DNA of 64,000 bases from Microbacterium sp. Leaf151 (GTDB lineage Bacteria; Actinomycetota; Actinomycetes; Actinomycetales; Microbacteriaceae). The notes beneath the pieces are model-generated. The model was not told the origin of the DNA. It saw only the letters and a program-made list of their open reading frames with translations, and ran no database searches. The stretch is from positions 62,001 through 126,000 of the forward strand of contig NZ_LMOR01000004.1 of NCBI RefSeq assembly GCF_001424225.1, in the 5' to 3' direction. Positions 8,061 to 17,853 of the stretch are shown here, piece by piece. The translations under genes were made by a program, and so were the position numbers. The first letter of the stretch is position 1. Every line of letters begins with the position of its first letter.

Positions 8061-9467
8061 TCAGACCGCCGCGGCCTCGGTGCGCGAAAGCGCGTCGAGC
8101 ACCTGCGGGATGATCTGGTAGACGTTGCCGCAGCCGAGGGTGATGACGTAGTCGCCCGGGCGGGCGATGCGAGCGGTGTAGTCCGCCGCCGCCTGCCAGT
8201 CGGGCACGTAGTGCACGTGCGCGGGATCAACGAACGCGCCGCTCACCAGTTCGCCCGTGACCCCGGGCACCGGGTCTTCGCGGGCACCGTACACGTCGAG
8301 CATGACGGTGTGGTCGGCGTGGGACTCGAGCACCTCGGCGAACTCGCGGTACATCTCCTGCGTGCGCGAATACGTGTGCGGCTGCTGGATGGCGATCAGG
8401 CGCCCTTCGCCCACGACCGTGCGCGCCGCCGACAGGGCTGCGGCGACCTCGGTGGGGTGGTGCGCGTAGTCGTCGTAGACGCTGACCCCCTGCGCGACGC
8501 CGTGCAGTTCGAAGCGGCGCACGGTTCCGCCGAAGCCCGCGACGGCGCGTGCGGCGTCGGCGAGCGAGTGCCCGAGCACGCGCAGCACGGCGACCGCGCC
8601 GGCGGCGTTGACGGCGTTGTGGGCACCGGGAACGCGCAGCTGCACGTCGATGCTCTCGCCGCCGGCGGTGAGGGTGAAGGCGACCGGGCCGTCGGTGCGG
8701 ATGCCGCTGAGGCGCACGTCGGCGGAGGCATCCTCTCCGAAGGTCACCACGCCCGGGTGCGTGATGCGCTCGCGCACCGCGCGCGCACCGGGGTCGTCGG
8801 CCGAGATGACCACGGCCTCGCTCGCGGCATCTGCGAAACGGGCGAACGCGGCGTCGAACGCGTCGCGGGAGCCGTAGTGGTCGAGGTGGTCGGGGTCGAC
8901 GTTGGTGATGAGCGCCACCGAGGTGTCGTAGAGCTCGAAGGTGCCGTCGGACTCGTCGGCCTCGATGACGACGAGGTCGTCGCCACCGGTACCGCTCGAG
9001 ACGCCGAGATCGGCGATGACTCCCCCGTTGACGAACGTGGGCGCGATTCCGAGGGCACGGAGGGCGGTGACGATCATGCCCGTCGACGTGGTCTTGCCGT
9101 GAGCGCCGGCGACCGAGACGAGGCGGCGGCCACCGATGAGCCAATGCAGGGCCTGAGAGCGGTGGATGACGTGGAGTCCGCGCTGCTTGGCGGTGACGAA
9201 CTCGGGGTTCTCGGGCCAGATGGCGCCGGTGTGCACCACCGTGTCGGCGTCGCCGAGGTGGGCGGCGTCGTGACCGACGTGGACCGTCGCGCCGCGCGCC
9301 GCGAGGTCTCGCAGGGCGGCGCTGTCGGAACGGTCGGAACCCGACACCCGGATGCCGCGGTCGAGGAACATGCGGGCGAGCCCCGACATACCCGATCCAC
9401 CGATTCCGATGAAGTGGGCGGAGGCGATGTCCTCGGGGAGGGGGAGGCTCAGGTCGGGTCTGATCAT
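8061..9467 (-). CDS. murC: UDP-N-acetylmuramate--L-alanine ligase
   Basis: A 468-residue Mur ligase that adds L-Ala to UDP-MurNAc. The N-terminal Rossmann motif [16 protein letters not shown], the ATP-binding [10 protein letters not shown] (121-130), the EADESDGTF and [12 protein letters not shown] motifs, and the C-terminal [10 protein letters not shown] and [16 protein letters not shown] motifs are all intact. Length is usual. It lies between murG (about 100 bases upstream) and ftsQ (2 bases downstream). Confidence 0.97.
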   Translation of the reverse strand: MIRPDLSLPLPEDIASAHFIGIGGSGMSGLARMFLDRGIRVSGSDRSDSAALRDLAARGATVHVGHDAAHLGDADTVVHTGAIWPENPEFVTAKQRGLHVIHRSQALHWLIGGRRLVSVAGAHGKTTSTGMIVTALRALGIAPTFVNGGVIADLGVSSGTGGDDLVVIEADESDGTFELYDTSVALITNVDPDHLDHYGSRDAFDAAFARFADAASEAVVISADDPGARAVRERITHPGVVTFGEDASADVRLSGIRTDGPVAFTLTAGGESIDVQLRVPGAHNAVNAAGAVAVLRVLGHSLADAARAVAGFGGTVRRFELHGVAQGVSVYDDYAHHPTEVAAALSAARTVVGEGRLIAIQQPHTYSRTQEMYREFAEVLESHADHTVMLDVYGAREDPVPGVTGELVSGAFVDPAHVHYVPDWQAAADYTARIARPGDYVITLGCGNVYQIIPQVLDALSRTEAAAV

Positions 9468-9569
9468 GGCGTCTGCGAGTTTACGTCGCCCACCCTGCGC
9501 ACATGCCCCGGCGCGCCCGCACGGACCCTGCGAACCCCCGGGACCGTCCTGCTGCGTGGCCCCCGGCCC

Positions 9570-10643
9570 TCAGCGCGCGAGCGCCTCGTCGATCAGCGCG
9601 ATGACGTTCTCGGTGCCAATGCGGATGCCGGTGCGGGCGGCAGCGGCCCGCATCGCCGCACGGCGGGCGTCATCGCGCAGCAGCGGCACGATGTCGTCGC
9701 GGACGCGGTCGGGCGTGAGGTCTGCGTCGGCGATGAGAATCGCCGCGCCCGCGCGCACGGCGGCGGCGGCATTGAGGCTCTGCTCGCCGTTTCCGACGGC
9801 GTAGGGAACGTAGACCGCGGGGATGCCGAGGGCGTTGATCTCGCTCACGGTCGCGGCCCCCGAGCGCGAGACGACGAGGTCGGCCAGCGCGAAGGCGAGG
9901 TCCATGCGGTCGACGTAGCGGACGACCGCATACCCGTCGACAGCGGGGTCGGGCAGATCGGAACCCTGTCCCGTCACATGCAGCAGCTGCCAGCCGGCGT
10001 CGAGCACGTCACGCCACGCTCCCCCGAACGCCTCGTTGAGCCTCAGGGCGCCGAGCGACCCCCCGAAGACGAGAAGGGCCGGGCGGGCGGCATCCAGTCC
10101 GAAGTGGGCGGCGGCTTCGGCGCGGGATGCCGTGGGGTCGAGGTCGACGATCTCGCGGCGAAGCGGCATCCCCACCTCTCGCGCGCCCCGCAACGGTGTG
10201 CCGGCGAAGGCGACGCCGACGGCTGCGGCACGTCGCGCACCCAGGACGTTCGCCAGGCCCGGCTTCGCGTTCGCCTCGTGCACGACGAACGGCACCCGCT
10301 CGCGGCGCGCGGCGATGTAGGCGGGCGCGGCGGCGTACCCGCCGAAACCGATGACGACGTCGACGCCTCGGGCGCGGATGAGCCGGCGCACGTGCGCCAC
10401 TGCCCGCAGGAAGCGGGTCGGAAACGCCGCGGCCGCACGGTCGGGGCGACGTGGGAACGGCACCTTCGCCACCGTGAGCAGTTCGTAGCCGCGCAGGGGC
10501 ACGAGGCGCGACTCCAGCCCCTCGCGCGTGCCGAGGACGAGCACGTCGTCCGCGGCGTCGCGCGCACGGAGGCCGTCGGCGACGGCGAGGAGTGGGTTGA
10601 CGTGCCCGGCGGTGCCGCCGCCGGCGAGGAGATAAGTCGTCAC
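9570..10643 (-). CDS. murG: UDP-GlcNAc:lipid I N-acetylglucosaminyltransferase
   Basis: A 357-residue GT28 enzyme that makes lipid II on the inner face of the membrane. Diagnostic motifs: the N-terminal GGGTAGHVNPL (residues 8-18), VIGFGGYAAAPAYIAA, FVVHEANAKPGLAN, the second nucleotide-binding loop FGGSLGALRLNEAF, and the UDP-GlcNAc motif VSRSGAATVSEINALGIPAVYVPY. Start is GTG at 10641-10643 (VTTYLLAGGG). A short 15-base direct repeat fills the gap to ftsW. Confidence 0.97.
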   Translation of the reverse strand: MTTYLLAGGGTAGHVNPLLAVADGLRARDAADDVLVLGTREGLESRLVPLRGYELLTVAKVPFPRRPDRAAAAFPTRFLRAVAHVRRLIRARGVDVVIGFGGYAAAPAYIAARRERVPFVVHEANAKPGLANVLGARRAAAVGVAFAGTPLRGAREVGMPLRREIVDLDPTASRAEAAAHFGLDAARPALLVFGGSLGALRLNEAFGGAWRDVLDAGWQLLHVTGQGSDLPDPAVDGYAVVRYVDRMDLAFALADLVVSRSGAATVSEINALGIPAVYVPYAVGNGEQSLNAAAAVRAGAAILIADADLTPDRVRDDIVPLLRDDARRAAMRAAAARTGIRIGTENVIALIDEALAR

Positions 10644-10658
10644 CGTACGACCCTAACG

Positions 10659-10690
10659 AGGTCGCGGGGCGGGCCAGGTCGCGGGGCGGG
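10659..10690. repeat. 15-bp direct repeat in the ftsW-murG gap
   Basis: AGGTCGCGGGGCGGG occurs at 10659-10673 and again at 10676-10690, a 17-base period. It fills much of the 52-base gap. No function is evident. Confidence 0.6.
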
Positions 10691-10695
10691 GCCGG

Positions 10696-11946
10696 TCAGC
10701 TCCGTCGAGCCGGACGCCGACCCGACGTGCTCCGGGGCGCCTCGTCCGCGACCGCGCGGCGGTCCGGGAGCGTGCGCGCGCACGACAGCAGCACGCCGCA
10801 CGCGATCAGCACCGACAGCAACGATGTTCCGCCCTGCGACATGAACGGCAGCGGTACGCCCAGAACGGGGAAGACGCGCAACACGACTCCGATGTTGACC
10901 AGCGCCTGGCCGACGATCCAGAGCGTAATCGCCCCCGCGATGATGCGAACGAACGTGTCGTCCGTGCGCCGGATGATGCGGAACGCACCCACCGCGAACA
11001 GCGCGAACAGCACGAGCACGACGAAGCACCCGATCAGGCCCAGCTCTTCGCCGATGATGGCGAAGATGTAGTCGTTGGCCGCGGCCGGGAGCCAGTCGTA
11101 CTTCTCTTTCGAATTGCCGAGGCCGAGACCGAACAGCCCGCCGCTCGCCAGGCCCCACACGCCGTGCAACGACTGGTAACAGGTCGTGTAGTAGCACGAG
11201 GCGTCGTCGGGCGCGAAGAGACTGCCGATGCGCTCCATGCGGTTCTCGCTGCCGACCGCCGACAACAGCACCACCGCGACCGAGAGCACCGCCGGCACGA
11301 TGAACATGCGCAGTTTGATGCCGGCGAAGAACAGCGCACCCAGCACGACCAGCACGAGGATCATCACGGTGCCCAGGTCTTTTCCACCGAGCACGGTGCC
11401 GATCACGAGCACCGACACGGGCACGACAGGGATGAACACGTGCGCCCACGAGGTGAGCAGCCGGCGTTTGCGGTACAGCACGGCGCCCATCCACAGCGCC
11501 AGCGCGAGTTTCAGGAACTCGGCGGGCTGGAACTGGAAGCCGGCGATCAGCACCCAGTTGCGGTTGCCGTTCGCGGCGATGCCGACTCCGGGCACGTACA
11601 CCAGCAGCTGGAACGCCGTGGCGAAGATCAGCGCGGGCCAGGCGATCTTCTGCCAGAAGCCCATGCGCGCGCGACTGAGCACGAACATCAGCGGGATGCC
11701 GACGATCGCGAACACGCTCTGCTTCATCACGTGGTCGAAGGGGCTCTGCCCCCCGTCCAGCGCCGAGGTCGCCGACAGCACCATGACCAGACCGAAGCCC
11801 GTCAGCAGCAGTGCCGCCGAAGCGATCAGCAGGAACTCTGTCGACACCGGCCGGAAGGCCCGCCCCAGCGAGACACGGGCGATGAGCCCGCCCCGCTCTG
11901 GTTGGTCGTCGGGGGCCTGCCGCGGAGGGGGCGCCGTCGTGGTCAC
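10696..11946 (-). CDS. ftsW: SEDS peptidoglycan glycosyltransferase FtsW
   Basis: A 416-residue polytopic SEDS protein that polymerises septal glycan with its partner transpeptidase FtsI. About ten membrane segments begin near residue 35. Family landmarks: ANGNRNWVLIAGFQFQPAEFLKLALALWMG, GGKDLGTVMIL, GLGLGNSKEKYDWLPAAANDYIFAIIGEELGLIG, and the C-terminal GVPLPFMSQGGTSLLSVLIACGVLLS. Start: GTG at 11944-11946 (VTTTAPPPRQ), preceded by a GAGGGGGA ribosome site and 11 bases after murD's stop; a longer frame would overlap murD. Confidence 0.96.
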   Translation of the reverse strand: MTTTAPPPRQAPDDQPERGGLIARVSLGRAFRPVSTEFLLIASAALLLTGFGLVMVLSATSALDGGQSPFDHVMKQSVFAIVGIPLMFVLSRARMGFWQKIAWPALIFATAFQLLVYVPGVGIAANGNRNWVLIAGFQFQPAEFLKLALALWMGAVLYRKRRLLTSWAHVFIPVVPVSVLVIGTVLGGKDLGTVMILVLVVLGALFFAGIKLRMFIVPAVLSVAVVLLSAVGSENRMERIGSLFAPDDASCYYTTCYQSLHGVWGLASGGLFGLGLGNSKEKYDWLPAAANDYIFAIIGEELGLIGCFVVLVLFALFAVGAFRIIRRTDDTFVRIIAGAITLWIVGQALVNIGVVLRVFPVLGVPLPFMSQGGTSLLSVLIACGVLLSCARTLPDRRAVADEAPRSTSGRRPARRS

Positions 11947-11957
11947 GCGTGTCCCCC

Positions 11958-13478
11958 TCAGTCGTTCGGTCTCATCGCTCCGTCGCCCCGACCCGCGATC
12001 CACTCCCGCACCGCGTCGGCGAAGCGCTCGCCGCGGTCGGAGTAGGACGAGAACTGGTCGAAGGATGCCGCCGCGGGAGCCAGGAGCACGGTGTCTCCGT
12101 CCCGGGCCACACCCGCCGCCAGTTCGACGACCTGGGCCATGACGTCTTCAGTCTCGGTGTGGTCGACCTCGAACAGCGGCACCGCCGGGGCGTGTCGTGC
12201 GAACGCCGCGACGATGTCGCCGCGCTCGGTGCCGATCACGATCGCGGCGCGCACGGCGTCGCCCCGGGAGCGCACCAGTTCGCTCAGGTCGACACCCTTC
12301 AGCAGTCCCCCCACGACCCAGACGGCGCCGGGGTACGCGGCGAGCGACGAGGCGGCCGCGTGCGGGTTGGTGGCCTTGGAATCATCGACCCACGTGACAC
12401 CGGCGTGCGCGCCGACGACCTGGATGCGATGAGGGTCGAGGCGGAAGCGCTCGAGGGTGTCGTGGATGTGCGCCGGCGTCGCCCCGAGCGAGCGCGCGAG
12501 GGCGCTCGCGGCGAGGATGTTGGCCACGACGTGGGGGGCGGCGAGCCCGTGCGCGGCGAGGTCGGCGACCGTGGTGAGCTCCAGGGCCGAGGTGGCCCGC
12601 TCCTCGAGGAAGGCGCGATCGACCAGGATGCCGTCGACGACGCCGAGGTCGCTGGGGCCTGGGACGCCGAGATCGAAGCCGATGGCGCGCGCGCCCTCCA
12701 TGACCTCGGCATCCTCCACCATCGTCCGGGTCGCGACGTCGGCCTTGTTGTAGACGCAGGCCGCACGCGTGCGGGCGTAGACGCCGGCCTTCGCATCGCG
12801 GTAGGCGTCGGCGCCGCCGTGCCATTCGAGGTGGTCGTCGGCGAGGTTCAGGCACACCGCCGCGTGCGGTGACAGCGCGTCGGCACCGCTCTGCAGGTTG
12901 AGGTACCAGAGCTGGTGGCTCGACAGCTCGACGACCAGGGCGTCGAAGCCGCCCGGATCGCGCACGGCGTCGAGCACGGGGGTGCCGATGTTTCCGACGG
13001 GGGCGGCCCGGAGGCCGGCGGTGACCAGCATCTCGGCCGTCAGACGTGTCGTCGTGGTCTTGCCGTTGGTACCCGTGATCAGCACCCAGTCGGCGGGGCG
13101 CCCGTCGGCGCGCACGACCTTGTCGCGCAGGCGCCACGCGAGCTCCACGTCGCCCCACAGGGCGATGCCCTCCTCCTGCGTCCAACGGATGACCGGGTGG
13201 TGGGGCGCGAAGCCGGGGGAAGCGATGACGACCTCGGGCGCGAAGTCGACGAGGGCGGCGGGCACGGCCTCCAGCGGGCCCTCGTACAGGTCGACGCCGA
13301 GCACGGGCAGGAGCCGTGCGTACTCGGCATCCGCCCGTTCCGTGGCGACGAGCACGACGGCGCCGAGTTCGGAGAGGGTGTCGGCGACCGAGAAACCCGT
13401 GACCGACAGGCCGAGCACGGCGACGCGCAGGCCCTTCCAGTCGGCGTGCCAGCTGGTGAGCGAGGAGAGGTCGGTCAT
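11958..13478 (-). CDS. murD: UDP-N-acetylmuramoyl-L-alanine--D-glutamate ligase
   Basis: A 506-residue Mur ligase that adds D-Glu. Visible motifs: N-terminal GLRVAVLGLSVTGFSVADTL, the ATP loop LITGTNGKTTTTRLTAEML, VELSSHQLWYL, NLADDHLEWHGG, and the C-terminal WVDDSKATNPHAAASSLAAYPGAVWVVGG and LLAPAAASFDQFSSYSDRGERF, typical of MurD. The ATG overlaps the mraY stop (ATGA), which fixes the start; in-frame sequence further upstream belongs to mraY. Confidence 0.97.
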   Translation of the reverse strand: MTDLSSLTSWHADWKGLRVAVLGLSVTGFSVADTLSELGAVVLVATERADAEYARLLPVLGVDLYEGPLEAVPAALVDFAPEVVIASPGFAPHHPVIRWTQEEGIALWGDVELAWRLRDKVVRADGRPADWVLITGTNGKTTTTRLTAEMLVTAGLRAAPVGNIGTPVLDAVRDPGGFDALVVELSSHQLWYLNLQSGADALSPHAAVCLNLADDHLEWHGGADAYRDAKAGVYARTRAACVYNKADVATRTMVEDAEVMEGARAIGFDLGVPGPSDLGVVDGILVDRAFLEERATSALELTTVADLAAHGLAAPHVVANILAASALARSLGATPAHIHDTLERFRLDPHRIQVVGAHAGVTWVDDSKATNPHAAASSLAAYPGAVWVVGGLLKGVDLSELVRSRGDAVRAAIVIGTERGDIVAAFARHAPAVPLFEVDHTETEDVMAQVVELAAGVARDGDTVLLAPAAASFDQFSSYSDRGERFADAVREWIAGRGDGAMRPND

Positions 13479-14581
13479 ACGCGTGAGAGCCATTCGACGT
13501 AGAAGAATCCGATGCCCGAGACGGCGAGGAGACCGGCGATGATCCACATGCGCACGACGATCGTGACTTCGGGCCAGCCGCGCATCTCGAGGTGGTGGTG
13601 CAGCGGACTCATGAGGAACAGGCGCTTGCCCTTCGTGGCCTTGAAGTAGGCCCGCTGAAGGATCACCGAGCCCGAAGCGATGACGTACACACCGGCGATC
13701 AGCACGAGCAGGATCTCGGTGCGGGTGAGGATCGCCATGGCGGCGATCACACCGCCGATGGCCATCGACCCGCAGTCGCCCATGAAGACCTTCGCCTTCG
13801 GGGCGTTCCACCAGAGGAATCCGACCAGTGCGCCGACGAACGCGGCCGACACGATCGCCAGATCGAACGGATCGCGCACGGCATAGCATCCTGCCTGCAC
13901 CGCGGGGTCGAGCACATCGGCGCACATCTGCTTGTTCTGCCAGAACGCCATGAGGCTGTAGGCGCCGACGACGAAGATGCCGGAGCCGGCGGCGAGACCG
14001 TCGAGCCCGTCGGCGACATTGACCGAATTGGATGCCGCCGTGCCGATGAACGAGATCCACGCCAGGTACAGCAGCCAGCCGAGCACGGGACCCAGGGCGA
14101 AGAGCGAGAGCACCTGGATGTCGCGGAAGACGGAGATGTACTCGGAAGCGGGCGTCTGGCCGAAGTTGTTGGGGAAGTTCAGGGCGACGACCGCGAAGGG
14201 GACCGTCACGATGATCTGGCCGGCGATCTTGCGCCAGCCCGACAGGCCCAGGCTGTTCTGGTGGCGCACCTTCATGTAGTCGTCGATGAAGCCGACCACG
14301 CCGAACCCGAGCATGAGCCACAGCACCAGCAGCCCCGACAGCGTCGGCGGATTGTTGCCGGCGTAGGACCCGATGAGGTAACCGATCATCGTGCCGAGGA
14401 TGAAGATCGTGCCGCCCATGGTGGGCGTGCCGCGCTTGGCCCCGTGAGAGGGGTTGTGCACGTTCTCAGGCGTACGGATGACCTGACCCCAGCCCCACCG
14501 CCGGAACCATCGGAGGAACACCGGTGTGAGGAACAGGGTGAAGGCGAGCGAGATCGCCGCTGCTGTCAGAAGTGATCTCAC
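13475..14581 (-). CDS. mraY: Phospho-N-acetylmuramoyl-pentapeptide transferase
   Basis: A 368-residue membrane enzyme that makes lipid I from UDP-MurNAc-pentapeptide and undecaprenyl phosphate. Ten hydrophobic segments and the catalytic loops are visible: HGAKRGTPTMGG, GFIDDYMKVRHQNSLGLSGWRK (Asp pair), NSVNVADGLDGLAAG, FMGDCGSMAIGG and PLHHHLEMRGWPE. GTG start overlaps the murF stop (GTGA), and its stop overlaps murD's ATG. Confidence 0.97.
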   Translation of the reverse strand: MRSLLTAAAISLAFTLFLTPVFLRWFRRWGWGQVIRTPENVHNPSHGAKRGTPTMGGTIFILGTMIGYLIGSYAGNNPPTLSGLLVLWLMLGFGVVGFIDDYMKVRHQNSLGLSGWRKIAGQIIVTVPFAVVALNFPNNFGQTPASEYISVFRDIQVLSLFALGPVLGWLLYLAWISFIGTAASNSVNVADGLDGLAAGSGIFVVGAYSLMAFWQNKQMCADVLDPAVQAGCYAVRDPFDLAIVSAAFVGALVGFLWWNAPKAKVFMGDCGSMAIGGVIAAMAILTRTEILLVLIAGVYVIASGSVILQRAYFKATKGKRLFLMSPLHHHLEMRGWPEVTIVVRMWIIAGLLAVSGIGFFYVEWLSRV

Positions 14582-15990
14582 GCGAACAAGTCTCCCAGAC
14601 GGTCGCCGAGGTGCCGGAGCCCCGCCGAGTTGGACGACTTCACCAGCACGCGGTCACCGTCGCGCAGTTCGGTCGAGAGGTAGTCGTACGCGGCGTCGGC
14701 GTCGGGGAAGAAGACGGCCTCGCCGTCCCACGACCCCTGGGCGATGGCCTCGAGGTACATGCGGCGGGCCTCGGGACCGATGACGACGATGCGCTGGATG
14801 CGCAGGCGCACGGCCAGGAGCCCCACGCGGTCGTGCTCCTCGTCGGCGTACTCGCCCAGCTCGCTCATGGCGCCGAGCACGGCGACCGTGCGTTCGCCCG
14901 GACCGGTGATCTGCGCGAGGGTGCGAAGGGCAGCGGCCATCGAGTCGGGGCTGGCGTTGTAGGCGTCGTTGATGATGCGCACACGGTCGGAACCCAGCGG
15001 CTGCATACGCCACCGCTCGGCGATCTCGACCGTCTCGAGGCGCGCGATGGCCTCAGCCGTCGATACACCCAGTGCGGTGGCGGCGGCGAGGGCGGCGAGG
15101 GCGTTCATGACGTGGTGCTCGCCCAGCACGCGAAGCGTCAGGGTGTGCGCCTGCCCATCGACGAGCAGGTCGGCGCGTGTTCCGGATGCCGAGACCTCGA
15201 CGTCGACGGCGCGTACCTCGGCGCGCTCGCTGCGGCCGAACCAGCGCACTCCCTGACCGCGCTCACGCGCGAGGGGCTTCATCGCGGCGACCCGCGGGTC
15301 GTCGACGTTGAGCACGGCGAGGCCCCCCTCGCGGGTGGCGCGCACGAGCTCGCTCTTGGCGTGGAAGGTCGACTCGATACCGCCGAACCCGCCGGCGTGG
15401 GCCATCCCGACCATCAGCACCACGCCGACATCGGGGGTGACAAGCCCCGCGAGGTGCGCGATCGCACCGGGGGCGCTCGCACCGAACTCGCTCACGAGGT
15501 AGCGGGTGGCATCCGTCACGCGGAGCATCGTCAGAGGAGCGCCGACCTCATTGTTGAATGATGCCCGCGGCGACACCGTCTCGCCCACGCCCTCGAGGAT
15601 GCGCGCGAGCAGGTTCTTGGTGGTGGTCTTGCCGTTGGAACCCGTGATGCCGACGATCTTCAGCTCGCCCGCGGCCCGCACGCGGGCCACGACGTCGCGA
15701 GCGAGGTCGCTGAGGGCGGCCACGACATCGGGCACCACGATCTGGCTGACCTCGTCGTCGAGCTCGCGCTCGACGATCGCCAGGACCGCTCCACGCTCGA
15801 CGGCGGTGCCGACGAACAGGTGACCGTCGGTGGTCTCGCCGGGCTTGGCGACGAAGATGTCACCGGGCGCGATCAGGCGGGAGTCGGTGTCGACCAGGCC
15901 CGAGACGAGGGTGTCGCCGGTGTCGCCGCCGCGCGCGACGAGACGACCGCCGAGCACGTCGGCGATGTGGGAGAGGCTGAGAGAGATCAT
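14578..15990 (-). CDS. murF: UDP-MurNAc-tripeptide--D-alanyl-D-alanine ligase
   Basis: A 470-residue Mur ligase that adds D-Ala-D-Ala. Markers: N-terminal DTGDTLVSGLVDTDSRLIAPGDIFVA with GHLFV, the ATP loop VGITGSNGKTTTKNLLARIL, SEFGASAPGAIAHLAGLVTPDVGVVLMVGMAHAGGFGG, and the C-terminal INDAYNASPDSMAAALRTLA typical of MurF rather than MurE. The gene before it is ftsI with only 64 bases between; no murE intervenes, unlike most dcw clusters. Its stop overlaps mraY's start. Confidence 0.97.
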   Translation of the reverse strand: MISLSLSHIADVLGGRLVARGGDTGDTLVSGLVDTDSRLIAPGDIFVAKPGETTDGHLFVGTAVERGAVLAIVERELDDEVSQIVVPDVVAALSDLARDVVARVRAAGELKIVGITGSNGKTTTKNLLARILEGVGETVSPRASFNNEVGAPLTMLRVTDATRYLVSEFGASAPGAIAHLAGLVTPDVGVVLMVGMAHAGGFGGIESTFHAKSELVRATREGGLAVLNVDDPRVAAMKPLARERGQGVRWFGRSERAEVRAVDVEVSASGTRADLLVDGQAHTLTLRVLGEHHVMNALAALAAATALGVSTAEAIARLETVEIAERWRMQPLGSDRVRIINDAYNASPDSMAAALRTLAQITGPGERTVAVLGAMSELGEYADEEHDRVGLLAVRLRIQRIVVIGPEARRMYLEAIAQGSWDGEAVFFPDADAAYDYLSTELRDGDRVLVKSSNSAGLRHLGDRLGDLFA

Positions 15991-16054
15991 TGCTGTGCGG
16001 ACGCCCTTTCCGATGTCGCATTCGTTACCGAGACGAGACCGGTGAGCGGGTGTC

Positions 16055-17848
16055 TCAGCCGAACTTGGGCAGTTCGGGGGTCGTGGTTCCGGAGGGGATG
16101 ACCCGGTAGGTCTTGAGGACCTGCGTCAGGGCCTTCTGGAACGCGGGCGCGGTGGCCGCCGACGATTTTACCGTCCGCGGTTCGTCGAGGTTGACCTCGA
16201 CGACGTACTGCGGGTCGTCGGCGGGGGCGAAACCGATCATCGTGGTGAAGTAGGCGTCGGACTTGTACGCGCCCGTGTCCGGGTCGGTCTTCTCTCCGGT
16301 ACCGGTCTTGATCGCCACGCGGTACCCGGGGATCGCGACCTGGTCGGCGAGCGTGCCCTGGGTCGCGACGTTCTCGAGCATCTGCGAGACCGTGTCGGCG
16401 GCGTTCTCCGACACGACCCGCTCGCCCTGGGCGTCGGGTACGTCGGTGACGGTGCCGTCGGCCGCGGTGCAGCCTTCGACGAGGGTGAGCGGCATCCGCA
16501 CTCCCCCGTTGGCGATCGTCTGGTAGGCGCCCGCGAGCTGGGGCACCGTGACGGCGAGACCCTGTCCGAACGTGGTGTTGTAGAAGGTCTGCTTGTCCCA
16601 TCCCGCGGGATCGCGCAGGATGCCGGACGACTCGCCGGGGAAGCCGACCGCCGTCTGCTGCGTCAACCCGAACTTCTCGAGGTACGAGACACGGGTGTCG
16701 AGCGGGATCATGTCGCCGAACTTCGAGATGCCGACGTTCGAGGAGTCGATGAGCACGCCCGTGAGGGTGTAGCGGTTCTCGGGGTGCGCGAACGAGTCGG
16801 AGACGCGCGCGCCGTCGCCGAACTCCTCGCGCGACGACGCCGTGACCGTGGTGTCGGAGGTGAAGGAACCGCTGTCGAGGCCGATGGCCGCCGTGATGGC
16901 CTTCATCGTCGATCCGGGCTCGTTCGGGTCTCCGAATGCGGCACTGCCGCGGTCGGAGTCCGGCGTCGCGGTGGGGTCGTTGGGGTCGACCGTGGGGTAC
17001 TCCGCCAGCGCCCGGATCTTGCCGGTCTTCGCTTCGACGACGGTGATCGTGCCGCGCAGCGACCCGGTGTTCTGCACCTGTTCGGCGATGAGCTGGCCGA
17101 GGTACCACTGCAGGTCGCGGTCGATCGTAAGCCGGAGGGTGCCACCGTCGACGGGGGGCTGGGTGACGACTTGGGTTCCCGGAAGCACCACGCCGTGCAG
17201 GCTCTGCTGGAAGACGACCTTGCCGTTGGTGGATGCCAGGCACGAGTCGTCCGCCGATTCCAGGCCCGCCAGCGCTTGGCCGTCGCTTCCGACGAAACCG
17301 AGGAGGTTCCCGCCGACGGCCCCGTCGGGATACACCCGACCCGCTTGCGGGGGGAAGCTGAGAAAGGGCAGGCCGAGGTCAGCGAGCGCCCGGTACTGCT
17401 CGGTGGGCACGCCCTTGGCGATCACGGCGTATTGCGATTCGGGATTGTCTGCCACGGAATCCGTGACGACCTTCTGCACGTCTCGCGCCTCTTGACCGAG
17501 GACGGAGGCGATGCGCGCGGCAAGCTCCGGCCACGCAGTCGTGACCTCGTTGCCGTCGTCGTCGTAGGTGGTCACGCCGTCGACGGCGAGGGACGGGTCG
17601 ATCTGCACGTCGTACCGGTTGATGCTCGTCGCCAGAGGCGTACCGTTCGCGTCGACGATGGGGCCGCGCGAGGCGTACAGCGTGCGCGAGGACTGCAGAC
17701 CCATCGAGAGCGAATCGTCGACGTGCTCGCGGGCGTTCACGACCTGGATGTCGATCAGTCGCACCACGAAGGCGACGAGCACGATCAGCACGACCGCGAG
17801 GGCGACGACGGTGCGACGCCGCGGGGATCGGGAGGTGGCTGTCGTCAT
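16055..17848 (-). CDS. ftsI: Septal peptidoglycan transpeptidase FtsI / PBP2-type (class B PBP)
   Basis: A 597-residue class B penicillin-binding protein. One N-terminal membrane anchor (about 13-32), a dimerisation domain (RTLYASRGPIVDANGTPLATS), and a transpeptidase domain with SxxK (S313-TM-K316), SxN (S369-S-N371) and KTGTG (514-518) are all intact. ATG at 17846-17848 (MTTATSRSPRRRT) is preferred; an alternative ATG at 17855-17857 overlaps the ftsL-like stop (ATGA) and would add three residues. It forms the septal synthase with FtsW. Confidence 0.96.
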   Translation of the reverse strand: MTTATSRSPRRRTVVALAVVLIVLVAFVVRLIDIQVVNAREHVDDSLSMGLQSSRTLYASRGPIVDANGTPLATSINRYDVQIDPSLAVDGVTTYDDDGNEVTTAWPELAARIASVLGQEARDVQKVVTDSVADNPESQYAVIAKGVPTEQYRALADLGLPFLSFPPQAGRVYPDGAVGGNLLGFVGSDGQALAGLESADDSCLASTNGKVVFQQSLHGVVLPGTQVVTQPPVDGGTLRLTIDRDLQWYLGQLIAEQVQNTGSLRGTITVVEAKTGKIRALAEYPTVDPNDPTATPDSDRGSAAFGDPNEPGSTMKAITAAIGLDSGSFTSDTTVTASSREEFGDGARVSDSFAHPENRYTLTGVLIDSSNVGISKFGDMIPLDTRVSYLEKFGLTQQTAVGFPGESSGILRDPAGWDKQTFYNTTFGQGLAVTVPQLAGAYQTIANGGVRMPLTLVEGCTAADGTVTDVPDAQGERVVSENAADTVSQMLENVATQGTLADQVAIPGYRVAIKTGTGEKTDPDTGAYKSDAYFTTMIGFAPADDPQYVVEVNLDEPRTVKSSAATAPAFQKALTQVLKTYRVIPSGTTTPELPKFG

Positions 17849-17853
17849 GGCTC

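Noticed and set aside
7944-10844. Plus-strand frame of about 966 codons across murC and murG
   Set aside because: Antisense to two complete Mur genes, with no recognisable domain.
11958-14321. Apparent 787-codon fusion of murD with upstream sequence
   Set aside because: The upstream part is an alternative frame within mraY; the ATGA overlap at 13475-13478 marks the real murD start.
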